DNA of 64,000 bases from Sweltsa coloradensis. Taxonomy: Eukaryota; Arthropoda; Insecta; Plecoptera; Chloroperlidae. The position numbers were made by a program, and so were the translations under genes. The DNA lies in NCBI GenBank assembly GCA_024449915.1, contig JAMZAV010001852.1, forward strand, positions 47,676 through 111,675, given 5' to 3'. The notes under the pieces are model-generated. The model saw nothing but the letters and a program-made list of their open reading frames with translations, searched no databases and was not told where the DNA came from. Of this stretch, positions 47,023 to 56,781 are shown piece after piece; the stretch's first letter is position 1; each line of letters begins with the position of its first letter.

Positions 47023-47165
47023 ATGAGACGAGGGAGTAAAGCGACTGAGTCTTACTATTCAACATAAACGGGACTTAGCCTGTTTTTAATTTGTCGGTGA
47101 GTGAATGAGTGAGTGAGTGAGTTCGCTCGCTCTAGAACGACCGAACAGCTGAACAGGTATAACTT
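47023..47165 (+). repeat. Dispersed repeat family D, copy 2
   Basis: Starts ATGAGACGAGGGAGTAAAGC, then TGAGTCTTACTATTCAACAT, and a (GAGT)n tract (47097-47124) before TTCGCTCGCTCTAGAACGAC. Opposite in orientation to copy 1 (13930-14072). Confidence 0.55.
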
Positions 47166-47570
47166 ATTGACAAACTGTGTTTACTTTAGTTTCATGTACA
47201 TCGAATGGTTCCTAGCCGAGCGAACAGCTATTTTTTTGCAAAGTGCCAAATGTGTCCTATTCCCTCTTAACAGATAAGCCCTAATTATTAAGCCAAAAGT
47301 TCGTACAAAAAAGTACGATGTCTATTGCTAATGTTTGTATTCGAATATGTTTTAATATATTTATACTTTATATACAGTAATTGTGTTATCTTTTATCAAA
47401 CTCTTCGAATACTTTTTGTTTTACTTTTTTGCAATATTGCATCTTCAATCAATTAACGGTGAGTCGTGTTAATTATGTATTGCAATAGCATACATCTCGT
47501 CCCTCCCTTCCTAGCCGAACTGGAAGAGCTACAGTAGTGAGAATATCGACGTTTGGAATTGAGACGAACG
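47166..47570. other. No recognised feature
   Basis: Clean, AT-rich sequence upstream of the candidate exon at 47571. No clear promoter element beyond chance TATA-like strings. Confidence 0.35.
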
Positions 47571-47708
47571 ATGCAGCACCCGCAGCCGCTCAAAATTAAA
47601 TTACTATCCGATCTCGAAATGAAATTGAAACAAATATTACACGATGAATTCAATTCAATTTTGAAATTGGATAACGTCTGCGGTATCTTCATTCATCGTA
47701 TATTGCAG
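47571..47708 (+). CDS. Candidate first coding exon of an unknown gene
   Basis: ATG at 47571 opens 46 codons reading MQHPQPLKIKLLSDLEMKLK, QILHDEFNSILKLDNVCGIF, IHRILQ, then CAG/GTATCT, a plausible splice donor in phase 0. Composition is amphipathic and charged (probably helical), unlike the low-complexity frames elsewhere, and base quality is good. I do not recognise a family. Without splicing the frame reads on to a stop at 47789, giving 72 residues from this ATG. No second exon was found; downstream is an (ATT)n tract and a mobile element. It may also be a chance open frame. Confidence 0.3.
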
Positions 47709-47903
47709 GTATCTGGTAAAACAAAAAAGTCGAGTATCAGCGGAGATGAACGACCCATCTCATTGCCCTGCATTGGTGGCGGCTTCTAACGGGGTTTCAT
47801 ACTTTCGACACGTACATGTTTTAATAGCAGACATGCCTTTATTTTATGTACATCATCTGTTCTCCACATTTATATGGCCAGTAGAAGTGTGATGGTGGAC
47901 CCA

Positions 47904-47904
<1 letters not shown>

Positions 47905-47993
<89 letters not shown>
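47905..47993 (+). repeat. (ATT)n microsatellite, about 30 repeats
   Basis: Pure ATT, ending where the element at 47994 begins. It produces a meaningless polytyrosine frame. Confidence 0.95.
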
Positions 47994-47994
<1 letters not shown>

Positions 47995-48700
47995 TCACAA
48001 ACGCTTTTTCAGGCGCGTTGTTGGATGAGCGTAATTGGTGCATATTGAGCTGCCATGTTTCTGTTGTTCTGTGAAAAAATGATTACTAAGTTGAACATTT
48101 TTTAAAAATTTAATTGAATTAAATTAAAGATAACTTATTTTTTTAAAGAAAAAGATCGTAAAATTGCGATTTTCATAAGAATTAATTATTCGGTTGCGCT
48201 CAAATTTTATCCCACAAATATAAATTCTAAAATTAAGGTACGTGAAAAAATCATTACAAATAGGTAAAGTAGTAGGGTTAAAAGTAAAAGAATTTTTTTT
48301 AAAAACGAAAAAACCCCTCAAAATTTTGATTTTCATGAGAAAAATTTTTCGTTTGCGCTAAAATTTCACCGAATGTTTTAATTTCATAAATTAAAGGTTT
48401 TTAAAAAAAAAATCATTAAAATGGGATCTAGCATGGGGTTTTATCAAGTCAAAAAAAATTTTTTTTAAAATGAAAACCATCGTAATTGCGATTTTCAGAA
48501 AAAAAATTTTTTCGAATGCGCTCAAAAACTGGCGTTCTAGTTCAAGATTTCAAAGGGCCTTTCAGAAAATTTCATCGAAAATTGGAGTAAAGGTTTACCC
48601 CGGAACGTGTTAACAAACACACAAAATAAAAAACAAAAAAAAAACATTCGGATTTTTTTCCCTGTGTAAAATGGAATCTTTTTTTTGCTCGTACCCCAAA
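47994..48700 (-). mobile_element. Helentron-like element, interior type A, class II 3' end, degraded
   Basis: On the minus strand the 3' end is GCTCATCCAACAACGCGCCT, GAAAAAGCGTTTGTGAA, against (ATT)n; CTAG is absent. Three type A monomers follow (CGATTTTCATAAGAATTAAT and variants) and the core is near 48580-48615. The 5' end, near 48680, is blurred by poor base quality (TTTTTTTTGCTCGTACCCCA where GCTTCGCTCGCTACGC is expected). Confidence 0.65.
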
Positions 48701-49254
48701 TCCTTATTATTTTTTATTTTTATATTATTTTTTTATTTTATTCGTGCGCTAGACCCCGGAGGGTGCGAGGTACGAGCCCCGCGCGCGAGCCAAAGTTATT
48801 CTTTTGTGTGCGCGCTAGTAGAGTGCGGGGGAAAGTTCCCAAGTGATGGTGACTACGAGATTTTTTTAACTGTGATCAAAATACCACTACGTTTGTGGGG
48901 CATAAGTCAAGTAATAAAAGCGAAAGGAAAGAAGAGCAAGCAGATGGCGGGTCGTGTTTCCCGCACACCAAGCCTGTGGACACTTCTTAAAGGGGGATGT
49001 GGTAAAGGTGGTTACCCAAGATTTTTTCCATTTCTACGATTTCACGACTCCTTAAAAGCTTTGGGGGAAGAGAAAAAGGTAAAAAGACGAACGGCGGTGA
49101 TTTAGGGAACTTAAAAATCGGTGTTTCAGAAAAAAAAGCAAAACGTGAAAAAGATGGGTTTTATTGAGGCGCTGACGGCACATGTTCATTCGCTTGATCA
49201 ATATAGCAGGAATAAAAACTTTGATTTAAAACTTTAAGAAATCGTGAGGAGGGG

Positions 49255-49445
49255 GTCGAAAATATTGTTTTTAATTTAGCTGGGAAATTAGACTTAAACT
49301 GGTAGCAGACGATATCGAGGCAGCTCATGGGTTTGCCTAAAAGGAAAAAGGCTCGACCCCCGCGGTTATCGTTCAGCTTGAAGTCGAAAGAAGCGAGATC
49401 AATCATTGATAAGCAAAGCACAGATTTTAAAAAGCTTTTCATCCC
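49255..49445 (+). pseudogene. LINE ORF1-like fragment
   Basis: Read with one stop ignored, the plus strand gives MGLPKRKKARPPRLSFSLKS and KEARSIIDKQSTDFKK. This pattern (basic RP motif followed by a KSKEARSII stretch) resembles the RRM-like region of LINE ORF1 proteins, which bind the element RNA. It lies 5' of the reverse transcriptase remains, in the same orientation. Identification is by eye and tentative. Confidence 0.35.
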
Positions 49446-50939
49446 CCGGTGGAAGGGGGAAGGCTGGTAAAAACTGTTTACTTTAAAATGAAAACTTGCC
49501 CCTTTTTTACAGGGAATTTCTCGGGAGAGCGAAAACACGTGCTGGAGGGGGTTTTTTAAATTTACGTTGGTATGGGCCGGGGTAAGATTTTTTTAAGGGA
49601 GGGGACGAGAGTGAAAAGAATTTATAACAATAGTTAATTTTGCGATCTAGATAAGCGCTGTCAGTGAGACCAAGGGTTGACTCTCTAGTTTGCTCGTGTT
49701 TTGGGTTACGGGTAATTTTTGTTTGATACAGAGATAATTTTATTAAATGGATTTTTGGAAGCAAAGAGAAAGAGATGAAATTAACGCTGATGAAAACAAA
49801 TGATATGTTCTGTGTGAAGAGTATTGTGGTGGCCTTACAATAATACTTTTAAAATTAGATCAATTAATAAACATTGGGCCAAGGCTTTTACTTTTGCAAA
49901 ACCAGTAAATAACTTTCATTTTTTAATTTTAAGTAAAAATAAACTTAAAGAAGGACCCAATGTTTTGAAATTGATGGTATAACGTTATTATAAACAAAGG
50001 GAAAGGGAAAGGGGTGGGGGGGGATCTTTGTCTAAAATTTATAAATTCGAAGTTAAATACATCATTTTTTGGAATTTGAAGGACTATCTGGCAAATTAAT
50101 TTTAGAAAATAAATTTTGAAATAGCTTGCTGGATCATGGGCCCCCCCAAAAAATGACCATATTATTTTTTTGAGGAAATTAAAAATTTATTGGAGCAGGT
50201 TGCGAAAATACGCTGTTAGGTTTGAGTCAATTTACATTCTCAAGCAACGTGATAACGTAGTTCAATTATATGAGGGGGTCTTTTTTGAAAAGGGGATTCT
50301 TTCCTTTGATTACATTTCCTACGCGGGGGAAATCGTTAAGGGGTGGTTAAAGCAGTAGTGTATTGACCAGTTTTTTTTACGGGGTAGGGGGCAAACATAT
50401 TTACGGCCGTTTTATACTCAAAAGCAGGCCCCTTAAATGTAATCCGCATCAATACGTGAGGAAACAAGGTGAGATCCGAGGAAACAATAAAATAAAAAAA
50501 GTTTGAATGAAAATATACTGCTAACTCATTAAAATCAGTACGTGGCAAGAAGAATACGGGGAATAATTGTTGTCATTGTACGAGTATATTAATGAAAAAA
50601 ACGGCATATGAGAAGGGACTTATCTAAAAATAATAAAGTTAAATGTGAAATAAAAGAAGTGGGTAAGCAATAAATTTTTTAGGTTAACAAAAAAAGAGAC
50701 AAATTGTTCGAAAGTGGAAAAATTGTAAGAATTAAAATGCTTGAAAGTATTTAGAATGAGTATAAATTGTTTCGGGAAAAAAAGTAAACAAGAAAAAACA
50801 TGCTGCAAAAACCCAATACTATAAAAATTTAAATAACGAAAATAAACATAAATCAAAGACACGTCAGTAAATTTAATAAATAATAGGTAAGCAAAAAAAG
50901 GTTTGTGGTGTAGTTTTTACCCCGATTCCGGGGGAAGAA

Positions 50940-52230
50940 GAGAGTGAAACGTTATCGAAAATAAATTTGCAAAACTTTTATTGATGAGGTTGAAAAGAAT
51001 ATAAAAACTGTGAAGTCAGGTGTACGTAAGATTTTGGGAAACGTGATAGGTACAAGCCCCAAACCCCCAATTATTCATCCCTCCAATCGATAATGCGGTT
51101 AAAGAAATTATCAAAACATGAGTATAAAAAAAGCAAGCAGGCTTTGACGGTATACGGTTAAAGCCCTGAAAAATATTTCAAATGAATAACCCGGTAATTG
51201 CGCATTTAATTAACTTGTCCTAACCGAGGGGGGGGTCCCCGGAAAAAATGAAGACCTCCATTTAAACCCTTTTTTTAAAAGGGAAAACACCTTGAATCCT
51301 AACAAGCCAATTGCCATTTGCCAAGTATTGAAAAATAATGGAAAGAATTTTGCCAAGTTTAGAAAATATTAAAAAAGTTTAATATTATAAATAAAAATAA
51401 ATAGGATTTAAAAAGGGGAAAAATTTCAGTTTGTTGAAAAATTTTGCGATTTTAGTAACTCTAAGTTAAAAAAAAACTATCACATTTAGTATGTTTATGT
51501 TTTCACTAAGTTTTCGATCGCGAATCACAAAAAAAATGTTGGTGCTTTAAAACAAATTTTGGCGTAAGGCCCCTTTGGCATGGTTTAAAAATTATTTTTC
51601 AAATAGAAAAATTTTGTGCGAGTAGGAGAGTGTGAGAGTGAGCCAGAGTATGCTAAAACAGGGTACCGCAGGGATCTTTTTTAGGGCCGGTTCTGTTTTA
51701 ATTTTTGTTAACTGTATGGTAATTACAAAAGTAAAGTTTTTTTTTTTTTCTTTCTGATGATAGATGGTAGCAATTCACAAAAACATAAAAGTTGCTGAAT
51801 TATTTTACAGGAAGTTTTATTAAAATGTTAAGATGGACACCGATAAAGGGCCTTATCTTTAACTCAGCTAAAACAAAATTGTGCATATTTTTCACCTCAC
51901 AATCCCGACCTAAGCTAATTAAATATTAAAACTAATTCCTTTGTTTGTTTGATGTTTCTTTTATTTATGGAGGGTATTACATAAACTGAATTGTGAAAAT
52001 AAAATAAATTGTTACAGTCATAAATTTTGGGGGTGGTGATGCCCAAAAATTTTTTTGGGATGTTCTTAGAAGAAGTGAGTAGGGGCTTAGATCATGTTTT
52101 TCATCAGATTTATAAACTAAAGTATTATTTCCCTTTATACTCTACTACAAACCGTAATATAGCACTTGCGAGTCAATATCATTGCCCTGCTTGCATGGGC
52201 AATGATCATTTTCAAAATTTAAAATAATTA
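50940..52230 (+). pseudogene. Reverse transcriptase of an APE-type LINE, many frameshifts
   Basis: Pieces appear in the right order in shifting frames. KKSKQAGFDG and ISNE/ITPVIAHLINLS-like sequence lie near 51110-51220, and EKMKTSI with a YRPIS-type region near 51240-51340. YGVRG/PLWHGLK (the AWF-like block) lies near 51560-51600. The catalytic-domain block QGSFLGPVLFLIFVN is split across 51660-51715, with a damaged ADD region near 51750. NSAKTKLCIFFTSQSRPKL lies near 51860, and KNF...EEVSRGL plus YKLKYYFPL at 52050-52140. This is the finger-palm-thumb order of CR1/Jockey-group reverse transcriptases. The dense frameshifts match local sequence quality, so the element may be more intact than it looks. 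Confidence 0.75.
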
Positions 52231-52852
52231 TTTACTGCAAAAAAAGAAGGTTTTTTTTAATATCCCCCTTTTAAGAAAAATGGTACATGTTCACAACTTT
52301 GATTTAAGATATTGTAATGTTTTTTCCTTAAATGTACTTTTTAGTACAAATTATTAGTTAAATTTTATTATGATAATTCGTTTAAAACTATTTTAGTATA
52401 ATCAAATACTCGCGCCAGGGAGGCAGAGTATTGAAAATACCAACTTTCAACAATAAGTATGGGAAAAAAAAGCTTTGCAAAACATGTACCTTTTTCTTTT
52501 TAATAAAATTCCCAAATATTTTCGAAGTATAGATCAAAAAGTAGGGAAAAAATGAGTTAAAGTGTTTTTGTTATATGAAAAAAGTAACAGTAAGTGGGGT
52601 GCGTAGTATTTTTAAGTTTCATTTTCAGTGATTTTTATTGTTCAAATTTCTGTATGTTTTTTGGGTTTAGGTTTTTTTTGTTTTTTCCCTGTACTTTATC
52701 AATATTATAAAGTCGGACTGGGTTTTTTTTATTAATTTCAATTTTTTTTATCCCCAAGCTAAACCCTTTTGGGGGCTTTGGGACTCGTTTTCCCAAATGA
52801 ACTAATCATTATTTAAATATGTGTTCCTAAAAAAAAAAAAAAAAAAAAAAAA
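52231..52852 (+). mobile_element. 3' untranslated region and poly(A) tail of the LINE
   Basis: Non-coding. It includes CCCCAAGCTAAACCCTTTTG followed by GGGGCTTTGGG (about 52752-52783), a damaged version of the tail hairpin. It ends in an A run at about 52830-52852, followed by imperfect (ATT)n to about 52915. Confidence 0.6.
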
Positions 52853-52915
52853 TTTTATTATTTTTATTATTATTTTTTATTTTTATTATTTTTATTATTA
52901 TTATTATTTTTATTT
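52853..52915 (+). repeat. Imperfect (ATT)n/(ATTTTT)n tract at a LINE tail
   Basis: Follows the A run directly and is followed by reverse transcriptase sequence of the next LINE. Confidence 0.75.
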
Positions 52916-54325
52916 TTAAACTTATCCTTGAAGGAGGGATTTTCAGAAACTTGAAAACATCTGTTTTCAGGCCAATTTTCAAAAAGGGCGACATTTTAAA
53001 TATGTCAATTATTGGCCAATTTAATTATTGACATGAAAAAAAAAATGGAAAGTACGTGGCAAATGCTTTTAAAAGATTACATAGAAATTTTTAAAAAAAT
53101 AAACGAACAAAATATGGATTTTTAAAAAAGGAAAAAGTACAGTTTACCTTTTGGGACCTTTTTGACCCAGTTTAAAAACTAAGCTAGCGAAAATTTTAAC
53201 ATTTTTTTTTATGTTTTTCGATTATAAAAAAGCATTTTACACCCTTGATTTTAATAAGGCTGATGCGTTGGAAAATATGGGGTTAGAGGACATTGTTAAA
53301 TTGGGTTTAAAAATATTTATCGAGCGAAGTTAATTTTAAGAATAGGCGAAGGTTATGAAGCAAAGTCATGTAGCATGGCGTAAACCCAAGCCATTTTTTG
53401 GACCCCAATTTACTTTAAATATGTTAAAATTTTGGTTTTAAGTATATTATTAAGGCATGCTTTTTTCTATGTTGATGACTTTTCTTTTGTGCTATAAAAA
53501 AAACGTAAAAATTGCAGAAAGATACTTGCAAAATGATTTTCTAAATTTACCAGGGGGAACCATACGTAAGGTAATCGTAAATATTTAAAAAACAAAGATT
53601 GTGCACATTTCTATGCGTAAACGCGGGTCGAAATCTAAATCAATGTTATTTCCCCCAATTTGAAGCTTAATCGAACGCGGGGAAAAAGATCTGGGTTGTT
53701 TGTTGATACACAATTTCAACTTTTACAGCCATCCGTATTTGGGGTTGGAGATTTATAGTAAATTTTTTTGGAATTACAAGTGGAAAAAAAATTTTAAAAG
53801 CTTAAGGTCTGCGCTTACCCAAATTTTATGCAGTTAAAATTATTTTTCCATTTTAAAAATGTAAAGAGGTTTTTTAGCCCTTGCAGAGTCGGTTTTTTCT
53901 AGGTCTTTAAATTTGGGAAATTTCTTTTGTTATCACAGCTAAATAGCATAACTCATTTAAAATAAAAAAAATGAAGATATCACTTTTTTAAAAAAAATTA
54001 AGCACTTTGGAAAGTTATAGACTACAAAACGTTTTTCCTTTTCAAAAATTTTCAATATAAAAATTTGTTTTGAAAATTTTTCGTTTTAAAACTCACATAA
54101 ATTGTATAAACCACACTACTTTACTCGCCCCAAAACTCGGGAAGGGGTTTCCAGTTGCCCCGGGTGAAAAAATTGGGAAAAAAAAACTTAGCACACTATC
54201 CTTTCTTTTTTAATGTATTCAAAGAACTCAGGGAATTTTGAGATATTTATGAAATCAAAAGAGAGCTAAAGGCATTTTATTACGAAAAATGCAGTGAATT
54301 AGGGGGGTTGTGTATTTTTTATACA
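52916..54325 (+). pseudogene. Second LINE: reverse transcriptase to C-terminus, 5' truncated and frame-broken
   Basis: Pieces in order: PIFKKGD then NYRPI-like (about 52965-53030); QNMDF/GKSTV-like (53105-53140); a DYKKAFYTLD block, the first catalytic aspartate region (about 53218-53250), with ENMGLEDIVKLGL; a damaged QGS..GP block (about 53375-53420); YVDDFSFVL, the YxDD catalytic motif (about 53465-53500); NLKLNRT...FVDTQF (about 53655-53720). The C-terminal stretch GFQLPRVKKLGKK, then KELREF and YEIKRELKAFYY, lies at 54140-54285. The start immediately after an (ATT)n tract fits 5' truncation on insertion. It is a different family from the LINE at 48735. Confidence 0.7.
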
Positions 54326-54765
54326 TAAGTGTTTTATAATTTTTTGACCGTACATGAATTTTGCCCATAATTTTTTACTGTTCTATATCTGTTCTATCAG
54401 TTTTTCACTGTATTTTCTGCAAAAAGTTGCTCCAAAAAAGTTTTGGCAGTTAATTTTTTAATTTGCCAAATTACTTTTTTTTTTACTATTTAATCTTTAT
54501 TTTAGTGGGATGTTTTTTATTTTTATTTTATTTTTTATTTCACGCTGAGTCTTCACTGCTTAGATACGTACTGTTATTCACTTATTTTTTGATTGCTATA
54601 GAATTTTGAAATATTTAATTTGTTAAAAATATATTTTCCAGCATGATTTTTTTTTAATGTAAAATGTTCCCCAGTTAAGCTGTCCCGGCAGCTGTGGTGG
54701 CCGAACTTGTTTTATAAAAAAGTATAAGAGATATGATTCAATAAAAAAAAAAAAAAAAAAAAATT
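54326..54765 (+). mobile_element. 3' untranslated region and poly(A) of the second LINE
   Basis: Non-coding. It includes AAGCTGTCCCGGCAGCTGTG (about 54677), a short hairpin with GTGG on its 3' side, then an A run (about 54745-54765) that meets an ATT-rich spacer and the 3' end of the RLE LINE on the other strand. Confidence 0.55.
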
Positions 54766-54782
54766 ATTTTTATTATTTTTTT

Positions 54783-56430
54783 ATTGGGTGTATTTCATAC
54801 AAAATCGGTCAAAAAAAGGGGCTAACATGTTGTACGGACTTTACTCAAGTACTTCATGGTACCTAACATACATTATTCTTTGTTAACTCTAATAAAAAAA
54901 GTATTTAAATAGTTTGTAGATGATGCTTTTTTTCTGCTGTGTACGGTCGCGGCCGATTTCTCGTCCCTTTCCCAGCATTTTCTCTCGGACTAGGGAAACC
55001 CGAAAACCATGTCAGGGTGGAAGCTGTCTCGGAAAACTCGAAGTATCATTCTTAGTTTTAAAAAATTTTCGAAAATATTCACAGGTTTAGTATTTACGCC
55101 CTTTTGAGTTCCCATGTAAACTTGGGTGGAAAAATCTAGTGTTTTTAAGCTTTTATGAGTTTTACGGGATGTGCCCTTTTGCGATATCAGTTGGGATTTT
55201 ATTTCCTTTCTGTTTCCACATCTTTGATTCAATTGCAAGTTCACTATATTGTCAATTTTTTTTTTTCCATGATCTCGACGTTAGGCACATTTTGGGGCAG
55301 CAACGCAATCAGGGGAGTTTTTTTTGTTTTTTTTTCTTTTCAATTATAATTATCCGGTTGTTGTGATGTATAGTTTGGTCTGTTTTTAAAATGTGCGGTC
55401 GTAATAAATTTTAAATTTGTATCTATACTTTCTCCGGTTTTATTTGTGTAAGGTTTTGGGGTATCAATGAGGTTGTACTTGATTGTAGTTTTTGGGAAAA
55501 AATAATGTTTTCTACTTGGTTATGTCTGTAGAGGTAATCCGTTTTTACATAGTGACTGGGACCCGATAAGGTTGATTGTTTACCCCTTTCACTACATTTT
55601 TTACATTGATCGTTTTTCTGTGCATCTTGTATAAGATTTTTTTTTTAAATTTTTTTGTTGCAACAGTCTGTCTTTAAAAGCCGCATAAAAACCCTTTGTT
55701 TTCCAAATAGGCCCCTTGTTTAAAAACCCCCTATTTTATGCTTTAATATTACGTGACCTTTATGTAGTTCATCAAATGTCTCTTTTGTAGGGGGCTTTTT
55801 TGGAGACGTAAATCTTTTTAAGCGTCAGTTAGAGTTTCCCTTTTTGATTGACATTTTTGTTTTCTAGATTGAGTGGGGTTTTATGATTTTTCAGCTGACC
55901 ACAGCCCTATGCAGTGTTGATTGGTTGCTCTTTTTAAAAAAAAAATTTTCTTTAAAAAATTAGTTTTTATAATATAAGTTTTAGATAATTAGGCCTCGTT
56001 TTCCGTTCTTGGGAAATGTCAATCTCTCTATTTCGTTTAGGATGATGCATTCTGTGGTTTTGTAAGTGTAGTACGAGTTAAAATTTTCCCGCGCCTGGGG
56101 CTGTTGTGTCCATTTAATGATTCGAATGAAAAGTCATACTGGTAAGATAGTATTTTTGCTGTGATTGTTTTTTCCCTTTAGTTTCGCTTGAGGATAGATT
56201 TTAGTCGCTTCTGAGTATCTATCAATTTTTTTTTCTTACTTTATGTTCAATTCTGGCAGCTTTGGGGAAACCTAAATTTGTATACATCGTTATCATCCCT
56301 TTTCCCAAACCATTTTCCCCATCTAGCTGGAAAATCTTTGTTTGCGTAACCTTTCCCTTTTTGATATGAAAACGTCGCACTTGTCACCCCCCAAATCCAT
56401 GCAAATCTTATAAATTCAAAAAATATATTG
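54783..56430 (-). mobile_element. RLE-type LINE, 5'-truncated copy (C-terminal third and 3' end)
   Basis: On the minus strand it parallels 58557-60300 of the longer copy. Shared phrases on the plus strand are ACATGTTGTACGGACTTAC, TGCTGTGTACGGTCG, AGCGTCAGTT and GATTGACATTTTTG/GATTGACTTTTTTC. Translation gives pieces such as TSIKYNLIDT-like sequence and GVNTKPVNIFENFLKL, the kind of C-terminal sequence carried by elements with a restriction-like endonuclease. The truncated 5' edge (about 56430) abuts a type B Helentron-like piece. The 3' end is against an (ATT)-rich tract. Confidence 0.65.
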
Positions 56431-56778
56431 ATTTAACTTTTGGTGCGATATTTTTTGTGCCATTTGGGCCAAATTTGACCCAAAAGGGTAGGGCTACAAC
56501 GTTTATATTAACATGGGGCATTAAGGTTATGGTTATGTAGTACCTTTTGAAAGAAAAAGTGGAAAAATTCAGCCAGAATCCATAGAAATAAAGCTTTTAA
56601 CACAAGTTTTTTACGGTAAATAATACCAATTGACAAGAAACAAAAGAAACTTGACAACATTCACCTTCAATGCGTAGGCAGCAAAACAAAGCACTTGCAA
56701 AAGTAAAGATATCCCACGCAAACTAAAACCTTTAAAAAGCTCATCCATCAACGCGGCGGGACTTTAGCGTTTTCCTAG
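56431..56778 (+). mobile_element. Helentron-like type B, 3' half with class I end
   Basis: Begins inside a B monomer (TGGTGCGATATTTTTTGTGC) and ends CATCCATCAACGCGGCGGGA, CTTTAGCGTTTTCCTAG at 56778. The 5' half is missing where the RLE LINE copy begins. Three bases (TTA) separate its end from the 3' end of the C element on the opposite strand. Confidence 0.7.
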
Positions 56779-56781
56779 TTA

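Larger units (their letters stand above)
48735..52852 (+). mobile_element. APE-type LINE, near full length but frame-broken
   Basis: A GC-rich start (about 48735-48830), ORF1-like remains (about 49255-49445), reverse transcriptase remains (50940-52230), a 3' untranslated region and a poly(A) run (about 52830-52852) together span 4.1 kb, a plausible full LINE length. The endonuclease domain expected between ORF1 and the reverse transcriptase was not recognised, either because of errors or because it is missing. The group (CR1, L2, Jockey or Rex1) cannot be settled. Confidence 0.5.

Noticed and set aside
48671..49105. 144-codon open frame on the plus strand
   Set aside because: It begins in the damaged 5' end of a Helentron-like element and runs into LINE 5' sequence, and I recognise no domain. 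The GC-rich part is more likely LINE 5' untranslated region.
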